64,000 bases of DNA from Arthrobacter sp. PM3 (GTDB taxonomy: Bacteria; Actinomycetota; Actinomycetes; Actinomycetales; Micrococcaceae). Shown here one piece after another: positions 51,122 through 60,230 of this stretch (position 1 is its first letter; each line of letters opens with the position of its first letter). Under the pieces are notes generated by a model. That model was not told the origin of the DNA. It ran no database searches and saw only the letters and a program-made list of their open reading frames with translations. Where the stretch lies: the NCBI RefSeq assembly GCF_003352915.1, contig NZ_CP022314.1, forward strand, positions 729,414-793,413, read 5' to 3'. Made by a program: the position numbers and the translations under genes.

Positions 51122-52153
51122 TCAGCCGGCCGCGTCGAGCCCCTGGGCCGGGACCACGACGGCGCCGCTCGCCCTCGAGTCCGGGTTCAGCATCCAGCCC
51201 ACGCGCTTCACGGTGCTCAGCATGACCACGCTTTCCACCAGCTCGATTCCCGGCACTTTCTGCTGCAGGGCGAGCTCGACGTTCATGACGTCTGCCAGGG
51301 TCTGCAGCCACATGACGATCACGAAGTTCGTGGGACCGGTGGTGGAGGCACTGAGCCGGACGTTGCGCATGGTCCGCAGCTCGGCGGCGGCAGCCTCGTG
51401 CCGGCCGGCGGGGACATTGACGAACCACTGGCAGGTCACCGGGAAGGCCGAGAACTTCTGCGCCACCTCGCACCGGAAGGACAGGATGCCGCTGGCGAGC
51501 ACGCGGTTGAGCTGGCGCTGGACGGTGGCCGGGTGCCGGCCCAGCCCGCGGGCGATCTCAGCCGCCGTGGCCCGGCCGTCCCTGGCCAGGAACGGCAGGA
51601 GCGCCAGGTGGCTTTCCGGCAGCGCCTCCCGGGCGGCGGCCTGGGTGACTCCGGTGGCGTCGGGCCCGGCCAGTGACCGCACCGCGGCCTGCTGGGCACG
51701 GGTCAGCACGTTGAGCCGCCACGAACCGCCGCTCGCGTGCAGCCGGGTGCACAGGGCGGTCTGGTATTTCAGCAGGCCCTCGATCTCCTTCAGCCGGGAG
51801 ACAACCTTCAGGCTGAAGTCCTCCAGGGAGGGCGTAATGACGGTCAGCATGAGGTCCCGGTTGCTGGCGGCCTCCTCGACGGTGATGATTTCGGGCACCT
51901 CGGCGAGCCTGGCAGTGACATCCTCGCGGCGGTGCATTTCGCAGTCCACTGCCACAAACGCCAGGCACATCTGCTGGGGATCCCCGATCAGATGTGCGGT
52001 CACCCACGAGGCGCCGGCCGAGCGCAGCCGTTCCCAGCGGGCCGCGAGAGTGGTGGCATGGACGCCCAGCACCTCGGCGGCGTCGGCCCAGCTCAGGCGC
52101 GGGGCGATTTGCAGGACGTTGATCAGCGCGAGGTCGTCTTCGCTAAGTTCCAT
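51122..52153 (-). CDS. Two-module Lrp/AsnC-family regulator
   Basis: A 343-residue protein, about twice the usual Lrp length. Each half has a winged helix (LSEDDLALINVLQIAPRLSWADAAEVLGVHATTLAARWERL, then LLPFLARDGRATAAEIARGLGRHPATVQRQLNRVLASGIL) and an Lrp ligand-like domain. AGGAGGA precedes ATG 52153. Divergence from the M20 amidohydrolase gene across 157 bp suggests it controls amide or N-acyl amino acid use. Confidence 0.88.
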   Translation of the reverse strand: MELSEDDLALINVLQIAPRLSWADAAEVLGVHATTLAARWERLRSAGASWVTAHLIGDPQQMCLAFVAVDCEMHRREDVTARLAEVPEIITVEEAASNRDLMLTVITPSLEDFSLKVVSRLKEIEGLLKYQTALCTRLHASGGSWRLNVLTRAQQAAVRSLAGPDATGVTQAAAREALPESHLALLPFLARDGRATAAEIARGLGRHPATVQRQLNRVLASGILSFRCEVAQKFSAFPVTCQWFVNVPAGRHEAAAAELRTMRNVRLSASTTGPTNFVIVMWLQTLADVMNVELALQQKVPGIELVESVVMLSTVKRVGWMLNPDSRASGAVVVPAQGLDAAG

Positions 52154-52310
52154 CCGGCACCCTTCCTCCTGCACGAAACGTGTGAAAACAGGTGCTTGGT
52201 GCATTTTTCCAGCCCTTTGGCCACCTGTGAGTCATGTCACTCCAGAATAGACGCAAGCGGTCCCTCCCGGACCCGCCCCAGCTACTGACAAGCGACCCAG
52301 AGGAGAACAC

Positions 52311-53567
52311 GTGCCGATCACCGCAGACGCCCGGGACATGCAGGCGGACCTCGCCCGGTTCCGCCATGAACTGCACCGGGAGCCCGAGATCGGCCTGGTG
52401 CTGCCCCGCACCCAGGAAAAGGTGCTCAAGGCCCTGGACGGTCTGCCCTATGAAATCACGCTGGGCCAGGACACGACGTCGGTCACCGCGGTGCTGCGCG
52501 GCGAGGCTCCCGGGACCGGCACCCGGCCGGCCGTGCTCCTGCGCGCGGACATGGACGGCCTGCCCGTGCAGGAAAAGACGGGGGTGGACTACACGTCCAG
52601 GATCGACGGCGCCATGCACGCCTGCGGCCACGACCTCCACACGTCCATGCTGGCCGGGGCCGCCACCCTCCTGGCCGACAACCGGCACCGACTGGCCGGC
52701 GACGTCGTCCTCATGTTCCAGCCCGGCGAGGAAGGCTTCGACGGCGCCAGCCACATGATCCGCGAAGGCGTGCTGGAGGCCGCCGGCCGGCGCGTGGACG
52801 CCGCCTACGGCATGCACGTCTTTTCCGCCCTGGAACCGCACGGCACGTTCTGCACCAAGCCCGGCGTCATGCTCAGCGCCTCCGACGGCCTGGTGGTCAC
52901 CGTGCTCGGCGCCGGCGGGCACGGCTCGGCCCCGCACTCGGCCAAGGACCCGGTGACAGCGGCCGCCGAGATAGTCACCGCCCTCCAGGTCATGGTCACC
53001 CGCCAGTTCAACATGTTCGATCCCGTGGTCCTGTCCGTGGGCGTTCTCCAGGCCGGCACCAAACGCAACATCATCCCGGAGACGGCACGCATCGAAGCCA
53101 CTATCAGGACCTTCTCGGAGGAATCCCGGCAGAAGATGATGGACAGCGTGCCGCGCCTGCTGCGGGGCATCGCCGCGGCACACGGGCTGGAGGTCGACGT
53201 CGACTACCAGCAGGAGTATCCGCTCACCATCACGGACGAGGACGAAACGCACACCGCGGAAGCCGTCATTGCCGGCATGTTCGGCGATTCCCGGCTCTCC
53301 CGCTGGGCCACCCCGCTCAGCGGCTCCGAAGACTTCTCCCGGGTCCTCGCCGAGGTTCCCGGCACGTTCATCGGGCTCAGCGCCGTCCCCCGCGGCGCCG
53401 ACCACGCCGCGTCCGCGTTCAACCACTCCCCCTACGCCACGTTCGACGACGGCGTCCTGGCTGACGGCGCCGCACTCTACGCGGAGCTCGCCATCTCGAG
53501 GCTGGCCGTGCTGGCGGCAGCGGACGCTCCCGCTGCCCCCGTCGGCGCCTCCTCCACCCTTTCCTAG
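52311..53567 (+). CDS. M20-family amidohydrolase
   Basis: A 418-residue metallo-amidohydrolase like hippurate and N-acyl-amino-acid hydrolases. Metal motifs: ADMDGLP, MHACGHDLHT (CGHDxH), QPGEEGFDGA (catalytic EE), YGMHV, and the dimerisation domain with GGHGSAPH. GAGGAG precedes the GTG. It would release amino acids or small acids from amides in the cytoplasm. Next gene is an MHS permease 24 bp on, probably supplying its substrate. Confidence 0.92.
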   Translation: MPITADARDMQADLARFRHELHREPEIGLVLPRTQEKVLKALDGLPYEITLGQDTTSVTAVLRGEAPGTGTRPAVLLRADMDGLPVQEKTGVDYTSRIDGAMHACGHDLHTSMLAGAATLLADNRHRLAGDVVLMFQPGEEGFDGASHMIREGVLEAAGRRVDAAYGMHVFSALEPHGTFCTKPGVMLSASDGLVVTVLGAGGHGSAPHSAKDPVTAAAEIVTALQVMVTRQFNMFDPVVLSVGVLQAGTKRNIIPETARIEATIRTFSEESRQKMMDSVPRLLRGIAAAHGLEVDVDYQQEYPLTITDEDETHTAEAVIAGMFGDSRLSRWATPLSGSEDFSRVLAEVPGTFIGLSAVPRGADHAASAFNHSPYATFDDGVLADGAALYAELAISRLAVLAAADAPAAPVGASSTLS

Positions 53568-53591
53568 CCCCGATCCCAGAGGGAAAAGACC

Positions 53592-54881
53592 ATGATCACC
53601 ACCGCCGCCGCACCAACGGAAACCCGGACGTCCACCCGCAAGACCATCATCGGCACCGGCATCGGCAACGCCGTGGAATGGTACGACTGGGCCATCTACG
53701 CCACCTTCACGCCGTTCATTGCCAGCCAGCTGTTCAGCAAGTCGGATCCCGCGTCCGCGGTGCTGTCCACGCTGGCGATTTTCGCCGTCGGGTTCGTTGC
53801 CCGCCCCTTCGGCGGATTCCTGTTCGGCTGGATCGGTGACCGGATCGGCCGCAAGGCGTCCATGACCCTGGCCGTGGGGCTGGCGTCGCTGGGCAGCCTC
53901 ATGATCGGCATCGCCCCGACCTTCGCGGCAGTGGGTGCCTGGGCTTCGCTCATGCTGCTGGTGGCGCGCCTGGTCCAGGGCCTGGCGCACGGCGGCGAGC
54001 TGCCGTCGTCCCAGACCTACCTGTCCGAAATGGCGCCGAAGGAGCACCGCGGCTTCTGGGCCACCCTGATCTACACCTCCGGCACGGTGGGAATCCTGTT
54101 CGGAACCCTGCTGGGCGCGGTGCTGAACATGACCCTGAGCACCGAGGTCATGAATGCGTGGGGCTGGCGCATCCCGTTCCTGATCGGCGCGGCCATGGGC
54201 CTCTACGCGCTCATCATGCGCTCCCGGCTGCACGAGACCGACGTGTTCGAAGGCGAAGCGTCCTCGGACAAGCGCGCCCCGATCTGGCCGCAGATCGTCC
54301 GTCACCGCAAGCAGGCCCTGCAGGTGATCGGCCTGACCGTCGGCCTGACCGTCATCTACTACATCTGGGGTGTCGTCGCCCCGAGCTACGCGACCACCGC
54401 GCTGAAGATCGACCGCGGCGAAGCCCTGTGGGCCGGGGTGATCGGGAACATCGTCTTCATCGCGGCGCTGCCCTTCTGGGGCAAACTCGCGGACCGGATC
54501 GGCCGCAAGAAGGTGCTGTGGGCCGGGGCGATCGGCGCCGGCGTCCTGCACTTCCCGATGACCGCCTTGCTCAAGGATTCCGCCTGGCAGCTGGCTGTCA
54601 GCATGTCCGTGATGCTGATCTTCATCGCAGCCAGCGCGGCAATCGTTCCGGCGGTCTACGCCGAGCTGTTCCCGACGAGCATCCGCACCGTCGGCGTCGG
54701 GGTGCCGTACTCCATCTGCGTGGCCGTGTTCGGCGGCACCGCCCCCTACCTCCAGCAGTGGCTCGGCACGTCCCTGCAGATGCCGCAGCTGTTCAACGTG
54801 TACGCGGTGGTGCTGCTCGCGATCTCCGCGGTGTTCGTCTTCACCATCCCGGAAACCAAGGGCAAGGACCTCACCGCCTGA
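53592..54881 (+). CDS. MFS metabolite:H+ symporter (MHS family)
   Basis: A 429-residue permease with 12 helices and the MHS signature at the start: TIIGTGIGNAVEWYDWAIYATFTPFIASQLF, then RPFGGFLFGWIGDRIGRK (motif A). It resembles KgtP/ShiA/ProP importers of organic acids and betaines. Co-oriented with the M20 amidohydrolase and divergent from the two-module Lrp regulator, so it probably imports the amide substrate. Confidence 0.92.
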   Translation: MITTAAAPTETRTSTRKTIIGTGIGNAVEWYDWAIYATFTPFIASQLFSKSDPASAVLSTLAIFAVGFVARPFGGFLFGWIGDRIGRKASMTLAVGLASLGSLMIGIAPTFAAVGAWASLMLLVARLVQGLAHGGELPSSQTYLSEMAPKEHRGFWATLIYTSGTVGILFGTLLGAVLNMTLSTEVMNAWGWRIPFLIGAAMGLYALIMRSRLHETDVFEGEASSDKRAPIWPQIVRHRKQALQVIGLTVGLTVIYYIWGVVAPSYATTALKIDRGEALWAGVIGNIVFIAALPFWGKLADRIGRKKVLWAGAIGAGVLHFPMTALLKDSAWQLAVSMSVMLIFIAASAAIVPAVYAELFPTSIRTVGVGVPYSICVAVFGGTAPYLQQWLGTSLQMPQLFNVYAVVLLAISAVFVFTIPETKGKDLTA

Positions 54882-54891
54882 TCCCCTTGGG

Positions 54892-56166
54892 TCAGCCGCC
54901 GACGAACCGGTCCTGCCCGGCCCGGTACCCGAACACGGCAGCGAGCGACCCGACCAGCAGGAACAGCACGCCCGCCGCGGCAAAGGACCCCGTGGCCTGG
55001 TGCAGCTGGCCGACCATCAGGGTGCCGGTGGAGCCGACCCCGTAGCCTACGCCCTGCATCATGCCGGACAGGTGGGCCGCGGTGTGGCCGCCGCGGGTGC
55101 GGACCATGATCATGGTCAGGGCCACGGCCGTCAGGCTGCCCTGGCCCAGGCCCAGCAGCCCGGTCCACAGCCAGATAAGGTCCAGCGGGCCGAAGATGCT
55201 CAGTGCGAACCCGCCGCCGGTCATGAGGGCCACCACCGTGTTGATGGCCCGCTGGTCACGGAACCGGGTGGCCAGGGCCGGGGCGAACAGGGATCCAAGC
55301 ATCTGCAGCACGATCGAGGCGGAGACGATCAGCCCGGCCGTGCCGCCGTCCACGCCGCGCTCGCGCAGGATCGGGGCCAGCCAGGCGAAAACGCTGAAGG
55401 ACATCATGGCCTGCAGGACCATGAACAGGGTCACCTGCCAGGCGACCGCGGAGCGCCACACGTTGACGCCGTCGGCCGTTCGGGGCTGCGGGGCGGGCCG
55501 GGCCCGGCGCGCCAGCGGCAGGAAGAGGAAGAGGACGACGGCGGCGGGCAGCGCCCAGAACCACAGCGCCGCCGTCCACTGGCCGGTCGCCCGGAACACC
55601 GGGTACGTGAAGCCGGCCCCGAGGGCCGCCGAGGCGCAGATCGCCGTCGTGTACAGGCCGCCCATCAGGCCCAGCCGGTGCGGGAAGTCCCGCTTCACGA
55701 CGCCGGGCAGCAGCACGTTGCACAGCGAGATCGCCGCGCCGCACGCCGCGGTTCCGCCGAGCAGGGCCGGCAGGTGGCCAGCCGCGGGCAGCTCCACGGG
55801 CCGCAGCAGCAGCCCGGCCGTGAGCACCGCCATGGCACCGAGCAGCACACGCTCCGCGCCGAACCGGCGGGCCAGCCACGGGGCCACGGGGGCGAACACG
55901 CCCAGGAGCGTCACCGGCACGGTGGTGAGCACCGTGACCGCCCAGCCCGGCAGGCCGGCGTCGGCCGTCACCTCGGGCAAGACGGCCGCGAAACTGGAAA
56001 ATACGGTGCGGAGGTTCAGCCCGATCAGGACCAGGCACACGGCCAGGTAGGCGAGCGTGCGCCGGCCGGCGGCGCGGGCCGGCCCGGCGTCGGCGCGGAT
56101 GGCGGCGGCCCGGGTGACGGCGCCTGCGGAAAGATCCTGTTCGTCAGTCTTCTCTGCTGAGGTCAC
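54892..56166 (-). CDS. MFS transporter, CynX/NimT family
   Basis: A 424-residue permease with about 12 helices: LAYLAVCLVLIGLNLRTVFSSFAAVLPEVTADAGLPG, the opening of the CynX/YycB (cyanate/2-nitroimidazole transporter) family, and AVTVLTTVPVTLLGVFAPVAPWLARRFG. The GTG at 56166 begins the protein; an upstream extension to 56223 is not supported. Converges on the MHS gene and diverges from trmB. Substrate unknown. Confidence 0.88.
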   Translation of the reverse strand: MTSAEKTDEQDLSAGAVTRAAAIRADAGPARAAGRRTLAYLAVCLVLIGLNLRTVFSSFAAVLPEVTADAGLPGWAVTVLTTVPVTLLGVFAPVAPWLARRFGAERVLLGAMAVLTAGLLLRPVELPAAGHLPALLGGTAACGAAISLCNVLLPGVVKRDFPHRLGLMGGLYTTAICASAALGAGFTYPVFRATGQWTAALWFWALPAAVVLFLFLPLARRARPAPQPRTADGVNVWRSAVAWQVTLFMVLQAMMSFSVFAWLAPILRERGVDGGTAGLIVSASIVLQMLGSLFAPALATRFRDQRAINTVVALMTGGGFALSIFGPLDLIWLWTGLLGLGQGSLTAVALTMIMVRTRGGHTAAHLSGMMQGVGYGVGSTGTLMVGQLHQATGSFAAAGVLFLLVGSLAAVFGYRAGQDRFVGG

Positions 56167-56265
56167 CGCCCCATTCTTGCAGTCCGCCCCGGCTGCGGCG
56201 CCGCACGGGGGCCAGCGGAGCACCCCGGGGCGGTCCGGTCCGCAAACTCAACTATTCTGGAAAGG

Positions 56266-57222
56266 ATGAGTGAATCCCCAGAATCCCCCGCTTTGCCGGC
56301 CGTTCCGGAGTCCGAAGCTCCGGACGAGGCGCGGCTGCCGCGCCCGGTAACACCGGGCAGCCAGGCCTCGTTCGGCACGTACGGCGGCCGTCCGGTCAGT
56401 TTCGTGCGCCGCGGCACGCGCCTGCAGGGACGCCGCCAGGCCGCCTGGGTGGAGCACTCCGGACGTTGGGCGCTCGATGTCCCCCGCCATGTCGCCAACA
56501 CGTCCGTGCACCCGGAGTACGTCTTTGATGCGGAGGCCGAGTTCGGCCGCAAGGCCCCGCTCATTGTGGAGATCGGCTCCGGGCTGGGCGACGCCGTCTG
56601 CCACGCCGCGGAGGAGAACCCGGACAAGGACTTCCTGGCCGTGGAGGTCTACACCCCCGGCCTGGCCAACACCCTGATCAAGATCAACAGCCGCAAGCTG
56701 ACCAATGTCCGGGTCGTGGAGGCAAACGCCCCGGAGGTGCTCGCGACCATGCTCCCGGCCGGTTCAGTCACGGAACTGTGGGTGTTCTTCCCCGACCCCT
56801 GGCACAAGTCTCGGCACCACAAGCGCCGCCTCATCCAGCCGGCGTTCGCCGGCCTCGCCGCCCGGGCCGTCAAGCCCGGCGGCCTGTTCCGGATCGCGAC
56901 CGACTGGTCCAACTACGCCGTCCACGTCCGCGAGGTCATGGCGGCCTCCGCGGAGTTCGAGAACCTCCACGAGGGCGAACGCGCCGGTACCGACAGCCCC
57001 CTGACCCAGGTATGGGAGTCGGGCGTCGAATCCCGTGTGGGCGGAGCGCCCGTCAAGGAGGGCCGGGCACCGGTCAGCACGGAGCACACCGGACCCAACG
57101 AGGGCGTCGACAGCACCGGCGGCTGGGCCCCCCGGTTTGACGGCCGGATCCTGACCAGCTTTGAGAACAAGGCGCACGAGGCCGGCCGCATGATCTTCGA
57201 CCTCTGCTACCGCCGCCGCTAG
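56266..57222 (+). CDS. trmB: tRNA (guanine-N7)-methyltransferase TrmB
   Basis: A 318-residue SAM enzyme that makes m7G46 in tRNA variable loops. Motif I is VEIGSGLGDAVCHAAEENPDKDFLAVEVY, and the family signature WVFFPDPWHKSRHHKRRLIQ is complete, with ATDWSNYA and GRMIFDL later. It is longer than E. coli TrmB (239) owing to an N-terminal extension (1-60) and an insert near 250-280, both common in actinobacteria. GGAAAGG precedes the ATG. Confidence 0.95.
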   Translation: MSESPESPALPAVPESEAPDEARLPRPVTPGSQASFGTYGGRPVSFVRRGTRLQGRRQAAWVEHSGRWALDVPRHVANTSVHPEYVFDAEAEFGRKAPLIVEIGSGLGDAVCHAAEENPDKDFLAVEVYTPGLANTLIKINSRKLTNVRVVEANAPEVLATMLPAGSVTELWVFFPDPWHKSRHHKRRLIQPAFAGLAARAVKPGGLFRIATDWSNYAVHVREVMAASAEFENLHEGERAGTDSPLTQVWESGVESRVGGAPVKEGRAPVSTEHTGPNEGVDSTGGWAPRFDGRILTSFENKAHEAGRMIFDLCYRRR

Positions 57223-57424
57223 GCATCGCCCGGTCCATGGATCGCCGGGCGCGGGAAATCTGTTCCAAAACGCCGCCGCGTGGCACGATTACGGAAGGCG
57301 GCGGCCGGGACGCTCTGGTTCCGGAACGGACCGCCCGGGTAGCACTAAGGAAACGATCATCAAAAGGGAAATAAGGGAAGCGGCGGACGTCGCCGAGGAC
57401 GTCACCAATTCAAAGCCGCTCGAA

Positions 57425-58177
57425 GTGGTGGCACGCGCGGGGTTCGCCGTGTCGGGGTTGCTGCACTTCCTCATCGGTCTGGTCGCGATCCGGATCGCCA
57501 TGGGCGGCCAGGGCCAGGCCGACGTCAGCGGCGCCGTGGAAGAGCTGGCCGGGCAGCCGATGGGACCGGTGCTGCTCTGGAGCGCCTTCACCGCCTGCGT
57601 GGCGCTGGCCATCTGGCAGACCAGCGATGCCATCTTCGACTTCGAGCATCTGGAGACGAAGAAGAAAGTCGCGAAGAAGCTGAAGGCGGCCCTGCAGGCG
57701 GTGGTGTACGCCGGGTTCGCCCTCACGCTGGCATCGGTGGCCCTCGGCGCCCACGCCGATCACCGCCAGTCCACCAGCGACCTGACGATCAACCTCATGA
57801 AGGCGCCCGGCGGCGTTGCCCTCCTGATCGTTATCGGCGCCGCGGTTGCCATCACCGGGATCGTCTACGCGATCCGCGGCTTCAGGAAGTCCTTCCTCAA
57901 GTACCTGCGCATGCCGTCCCGGAAGCATGCGCGCACAGCGGTCACGGTCGTCGGCGTCGTCGGCTACGCCGCCAAGGGCTTCGCGCTGCTGCTCGTGGGC
58001 CTGCTCATCATCATTGCCACTGTGAAGGCGCACCCCGAGGAATCCACCGGTCTGGACGGCAGCCTGAAAGCGCTGCGCGAACAGCCGTTCGGTGTGTACC
58101 TGCTCGCCGCCGTCGGTGTCGGCCTGATCTGCTACGGCATTTTCATGGCGGTGCGGGCCAGGCTCGCGAAGATGTAG
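57425..58177 (+). CDS. DUF1206 membrane protein
   Basis: A 250-residue (from the first standard start, GTG 57425) integral membrane protein with three copies of a helical hairpin repeat, DUF1206: ARAGFAVSGLLHFLIGLVAIRIA, AVVYAGFALTLASVAL and VVGYAAKGFALLLVGLLIII. Function unknown. The usual N-terminal leader of the family continues upstream in frame (IKREIREAADVAEDVTNSKPLEV), and AAGGAAAC sits there, but the only codons at the right place are ATC (57356, 57359). The true start is therefore uncertain. Confidence 0.82.
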   Translation: MVARAGFAVSGLLHFLIGLVAIRIAMGGQGQADVSGAVEELAGQPMGPVLLWSAFTACVALAIWQTSDAIFDFEHLETKKKVAKKLKAALQAVVYAGFALTLASVALGAHADHRQSTSDLTINLMKAPGGVALLIVIGAAVAITGIVYAIRGFRKSFLKYLRMPSRKHARTAVTVVGVVGYAAKGFALLLVGLLIIIATVKAHPEESTGLDGSLKALREQPFGVYLLAAVGVGLICYGIFMAVRARLAKM

Positions 58178-58198
58178 GTCCCGGCCTGGACTTAGGGC

Positions 58199-58879
58199 CT
58201 AACCCTGCGGCACGGCGATAACGGCCACGGCCTGCTGCTGGGCGTTGCGCATCTCGACACTGGCGATCCTGGCCAGCTGCACTGGCGTCGCCCCGGTGAT
58301 CCGGACCCTCCCGGTGGGCGTGGCCGTCCACGCGCAGGCGCGGTCTTCGCCGCCGTCGCGGTCCTTCACCCACAAGGAGAGCGTCCCGTCGACGGGCAGG
58401 CTGCGGCCGTCCACCGCGAGTTCGGTGCCCCATGTCTTCTTCACGAGTCCGACGGTGACCTGCAGCCCGCTGCCGTCCGCCACGGAGTAGCTCGCGTCCG
58501 GCCTGGCGGGCGGGTTCAGCACCGGACCGGCCAGGACCCCGAGCGCCAGGCACGCCGCTGCGGCGCCGACCACGGCGGCCACCCACCGGCGCCGCACTTT
58601 CCGGCGGCGCACGGAGAGCTCGTCGAGGAGCCGGCGCGGGACGGGTTCGGGCGCCACCGGCGCCGCCCCGCCCGGGACTGCCGCGGCCGCCGCGGTGAGC
58701 GCGACGGCGTCGGGCACCGGGACGGCGTCGAGGAGCGCCGGGATGCTGGCGAGTTCGTCGAGTTCCTTGCGGCAGTCCGCGCACACCGCCAGGTGCGCAT
58801 CGAAGGCCGCGGCCTCGGCCGGCTCCAGCCCGCCGAGCAGGTACGCGCCGAGGAGTTCATGGAGCCCGTTCCCGTTCAC
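58199..58879 (-). CDS. RskA-like anti-sigma factor
   Basis: A 226-residue membrane anti-sigma factor. The N-terminal zinc-binding ZAS domain has LLGAYLLGGLEPAEAAAFDAHLAVCADCRKEL (H-x3-C-x2-C), then a Pro-rich linker, a helix at about 100-120 and an extracytoplasmic RskA domain (YSVADGSGLQVTVGLVKKTWGTELAV). It inhibits the ECF sigma encoded just upstream, whose stop overlaps its start. Release is normally by regulated proteolysis. Confidence 0.92.
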   Translation of the reverse strand: MNGNGLHELLGAYLLGGLEPAEAAAFDAHLAVCADCRKELDELASIPALLDAVPVPDAVALTAAAAAVPGGAAPVAPEPVPRRLLDELSVRRRKVRRRWVAAVVGAAAACLALGVLAGPVLNPPARPDASYSVADGSGLQVTVGLVKKTWGTELAVDGRSLPVDGTLSLWVKDRDGGEDRACAWTATPTGRVRITGATPVQLARIASVEMRNAQQQAVAVIAVPQG

Positions 58880-59385
58880 CGCTGCACCCCCATTTCGTCA
58901 AGGATCGACCGCAGTGCCCGCACGGCGTAGAACGCCCGGGATTTCACGGTGCCGCCGGGGATCTTCAAGTGGACGGACGCCTCCTGCACTGTGTAGCGGC
59001 GGTAGTGGAGGGCTACGAGGACATCGCGGTGTTCAGCGCTGAGCCGCAGCAGCGCCTCCTCCATCAGGACTTTGTTGAGCAGGTCATCGATGCGTCCCGC
59101 GGCGTCTGTGCCGTACGGGGGGTCCGGGACGTCACGTTCACCTGTTTCCTGCGGGCGCCGCTGGGCCTTGCGGTAGTTGTCGATCATGATGTTCCGGGCC
59201 GTCCGGAACAGGTAGCTGCGCAGGCTGCCGGTGATCTGCGGCGCCTGCTGCCAGACCCGCAGCACCGTCTCCTGGACGACGTCGTCCGCGAGCTGAGGAT
59301 CCCGGGAAGCGCTGAGGACAAACCGCTTCAGGGCCGCCCCGTGGTCGCGGTAGATCGCGGCCACCACGTCCTCGTCCAGCGGCAT
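58876..59385 (-). CDS. ECF sigma factor (SigK/SigL-like)
   Basis: A 169-residue ECF sigma: region 2 FVLSASRDPQLADDVVQETVLRVWQQ and SYLFRTARNIMIDNYRKAQ, region 4 LRLSAEHRDVLVALHYRRYTVQEASVHLKIPGGTVKSRAFYAVRALR. The gene overlaps its anti-sigma gene (ATGA or GTGA). A TGAACC-N16-CGT promoter lies upstream on each strand, so it probably activates its own operon and the divergent lipoprotein gene. Confidence 0.93.
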   Translation of the reverse strand: MPLDEDVVAAIYRDHGAALKRFVLSASRDPQLADDVVQETVLRVWQQAPQITGSLRSYLFRTARNIMIDNYRKAQRRPQETGERDVPDPPYGTDAAGRIDDLLNKVLMEEALLRLSAEHRDVLVALHYRRYTVQEASVHLKIPGGTVKSRAFYAVRALRSILDEMGVQR

Positions 59386-59423
59386 GTCCCACCTCCCGCG
59401 TGCAGTTCTCCTGCCCCTGTATG

Positions 59424-59448
59424 ACGCACGGGTGCGCCTATTGGTTCA
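59424..59448 (-). promoter_or_regulatory. ECF promoter for the sigma/anti-sigma operon
   Basis: On the minus strand TGAACC (59448-59443), a 16-bp spacer, then CGTCAT (from 59426). This matches the SigK/SigL-type consensus TGAACC-N16-18-CGT. It lies about 40 bp upstream of the sigma gene start and mirrors the promoter on the other strand. Confidence 0.75.
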
Positions 59449-59475
59449 GTGTGCCGCAAATTCCGGCCGGTCACG

Positions 59476-59504
59476 TGAACCGTTTGCCCGGCGGCGCCGT
59501 CGTA
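59476..59504 (+). promoter_or_regulatory. ECF promoter for the secreted-repeat lipoprotein
   Basis: TGAACC (59476-59481), a 16-bp spacer, and CGTCGTA (59498-59504). Same elements and spacing as the opposite-strand promoter of the sigma operon. It lies about 70 bp upstream of the lipoprotein ATG. Confidence 0.75.
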
Positions 59505-59573
59505 TCCGGTAGCGCCGGACCTGTCGGGTTGGCCCGGCTCGGGTCAAGGAACAGCAATAAACAAGGAGCAGCA

Positions 59574-60116
59574 ATGAAGAAGCACCTCAGCATTGGCTTG
59601 TCCGCTTTCGCCCTCGCCGCGCTTCTCTCCGGCTGTGGCGGCGGCGCCACCACCACAACAACGACGGCGGCATCCACCAGCGCAGCGGCCAGTTCGGCAC
59701 CGACCTCCACCAGCGCCGCGGCCGGTTCGGCACCGGCATCCACGTCGGCGGCGGTGCTCTCGGTGGGACAATCGTCCGCGGGCCAGATCGTGGTGGGCAG
59801 CACCGGACTGAGCGTCTACTACTTCACCAAGGACACCGCGAACTCCGGCACCAGCGCCTGCACCGGCGACTGCCTGGTCTCGTGGCCGGCGGTCACCTCG
59901 ACGTCGGCGACCCCCGCCGTCGACGGCGTCACGGGCAAGATCGGCACCATTCCCACCGCCGACGGCAAGATGCAGGTGACCATCAACGGGATGCCCGTCT
60001 ACTACTTCGCCAAGGACCAGGCCCCCGGCGACATCCTGGGCCAGGGCGTCGGCGGGGTCTGGTACCTGGTTGCACCCTCCGGGGACATGATCAAGACCTC
60101 GACGGGCGGCTACTAG
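59574..60116 (+). CDS. Secreted-repeat lipoprotein (COG4315, Lipoprotein_15)
   Basis: A 180-residue exported lipoprotein (LAALLSGCGGG lipobox), a Thr/Ser/Ala-rich linker (about 25-60), and two copies of a repeat with YYF/TKDT and CTGDCLVSWPAV then PVYYFAKDQAPGDILGQGVGGVWYLV. The family is linked to SigK-type sigma factors in actinobacteria. Function unknown, possibly haem or redox related by genomic association. ACAAGGAG precedes the ATG. Confidence 0.9.
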   Translation: MKKHLSIGLSAFALAALLSGCGGGATTTTTTAASTSAAASSAPTSTSAAAGSAPASTSAAVLSVGQSSAGQIVVGSTGLSVYYFTKDTANSGTSACTGDCLVSWPAVTSTSATPAVDGVTGKIGTIPTADGKMQVTINGMPVYYFAKDQAPGDILGQGVGGVWYLVAPSGDMIKTSTGGY

Positions 60117-60134
60117 GCGGCTGGCGGGAGGGCT

Positions 60135-60167
60135 GCGGGATGCCGGCCGGAAGCGGCGGCATCCCGC
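60135..60167 (+). terminator. Hairpin after the lipoprotein gene
   Basis: An 11-bp perfect stem (60135-60145 with 60157-60167) with an 11-nt loop, 18 bp past the stop codon. No T-run, so it is a likely but weak terminator. Confidence 0.6.
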
Positions 60168-60230
60168 CTCGGCAGGCCCGGAGTGACCAGCGCTCAGGCT
60201 GCGGCGAGACTGGCGCCTGAACAGTCGGCT

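Noticed and set aside
53592..54881. Sugar permease
   Set aside because: The N-terminal signature is of the MHS organic-acid/betaine group, and the partner is an amidohydrolase.
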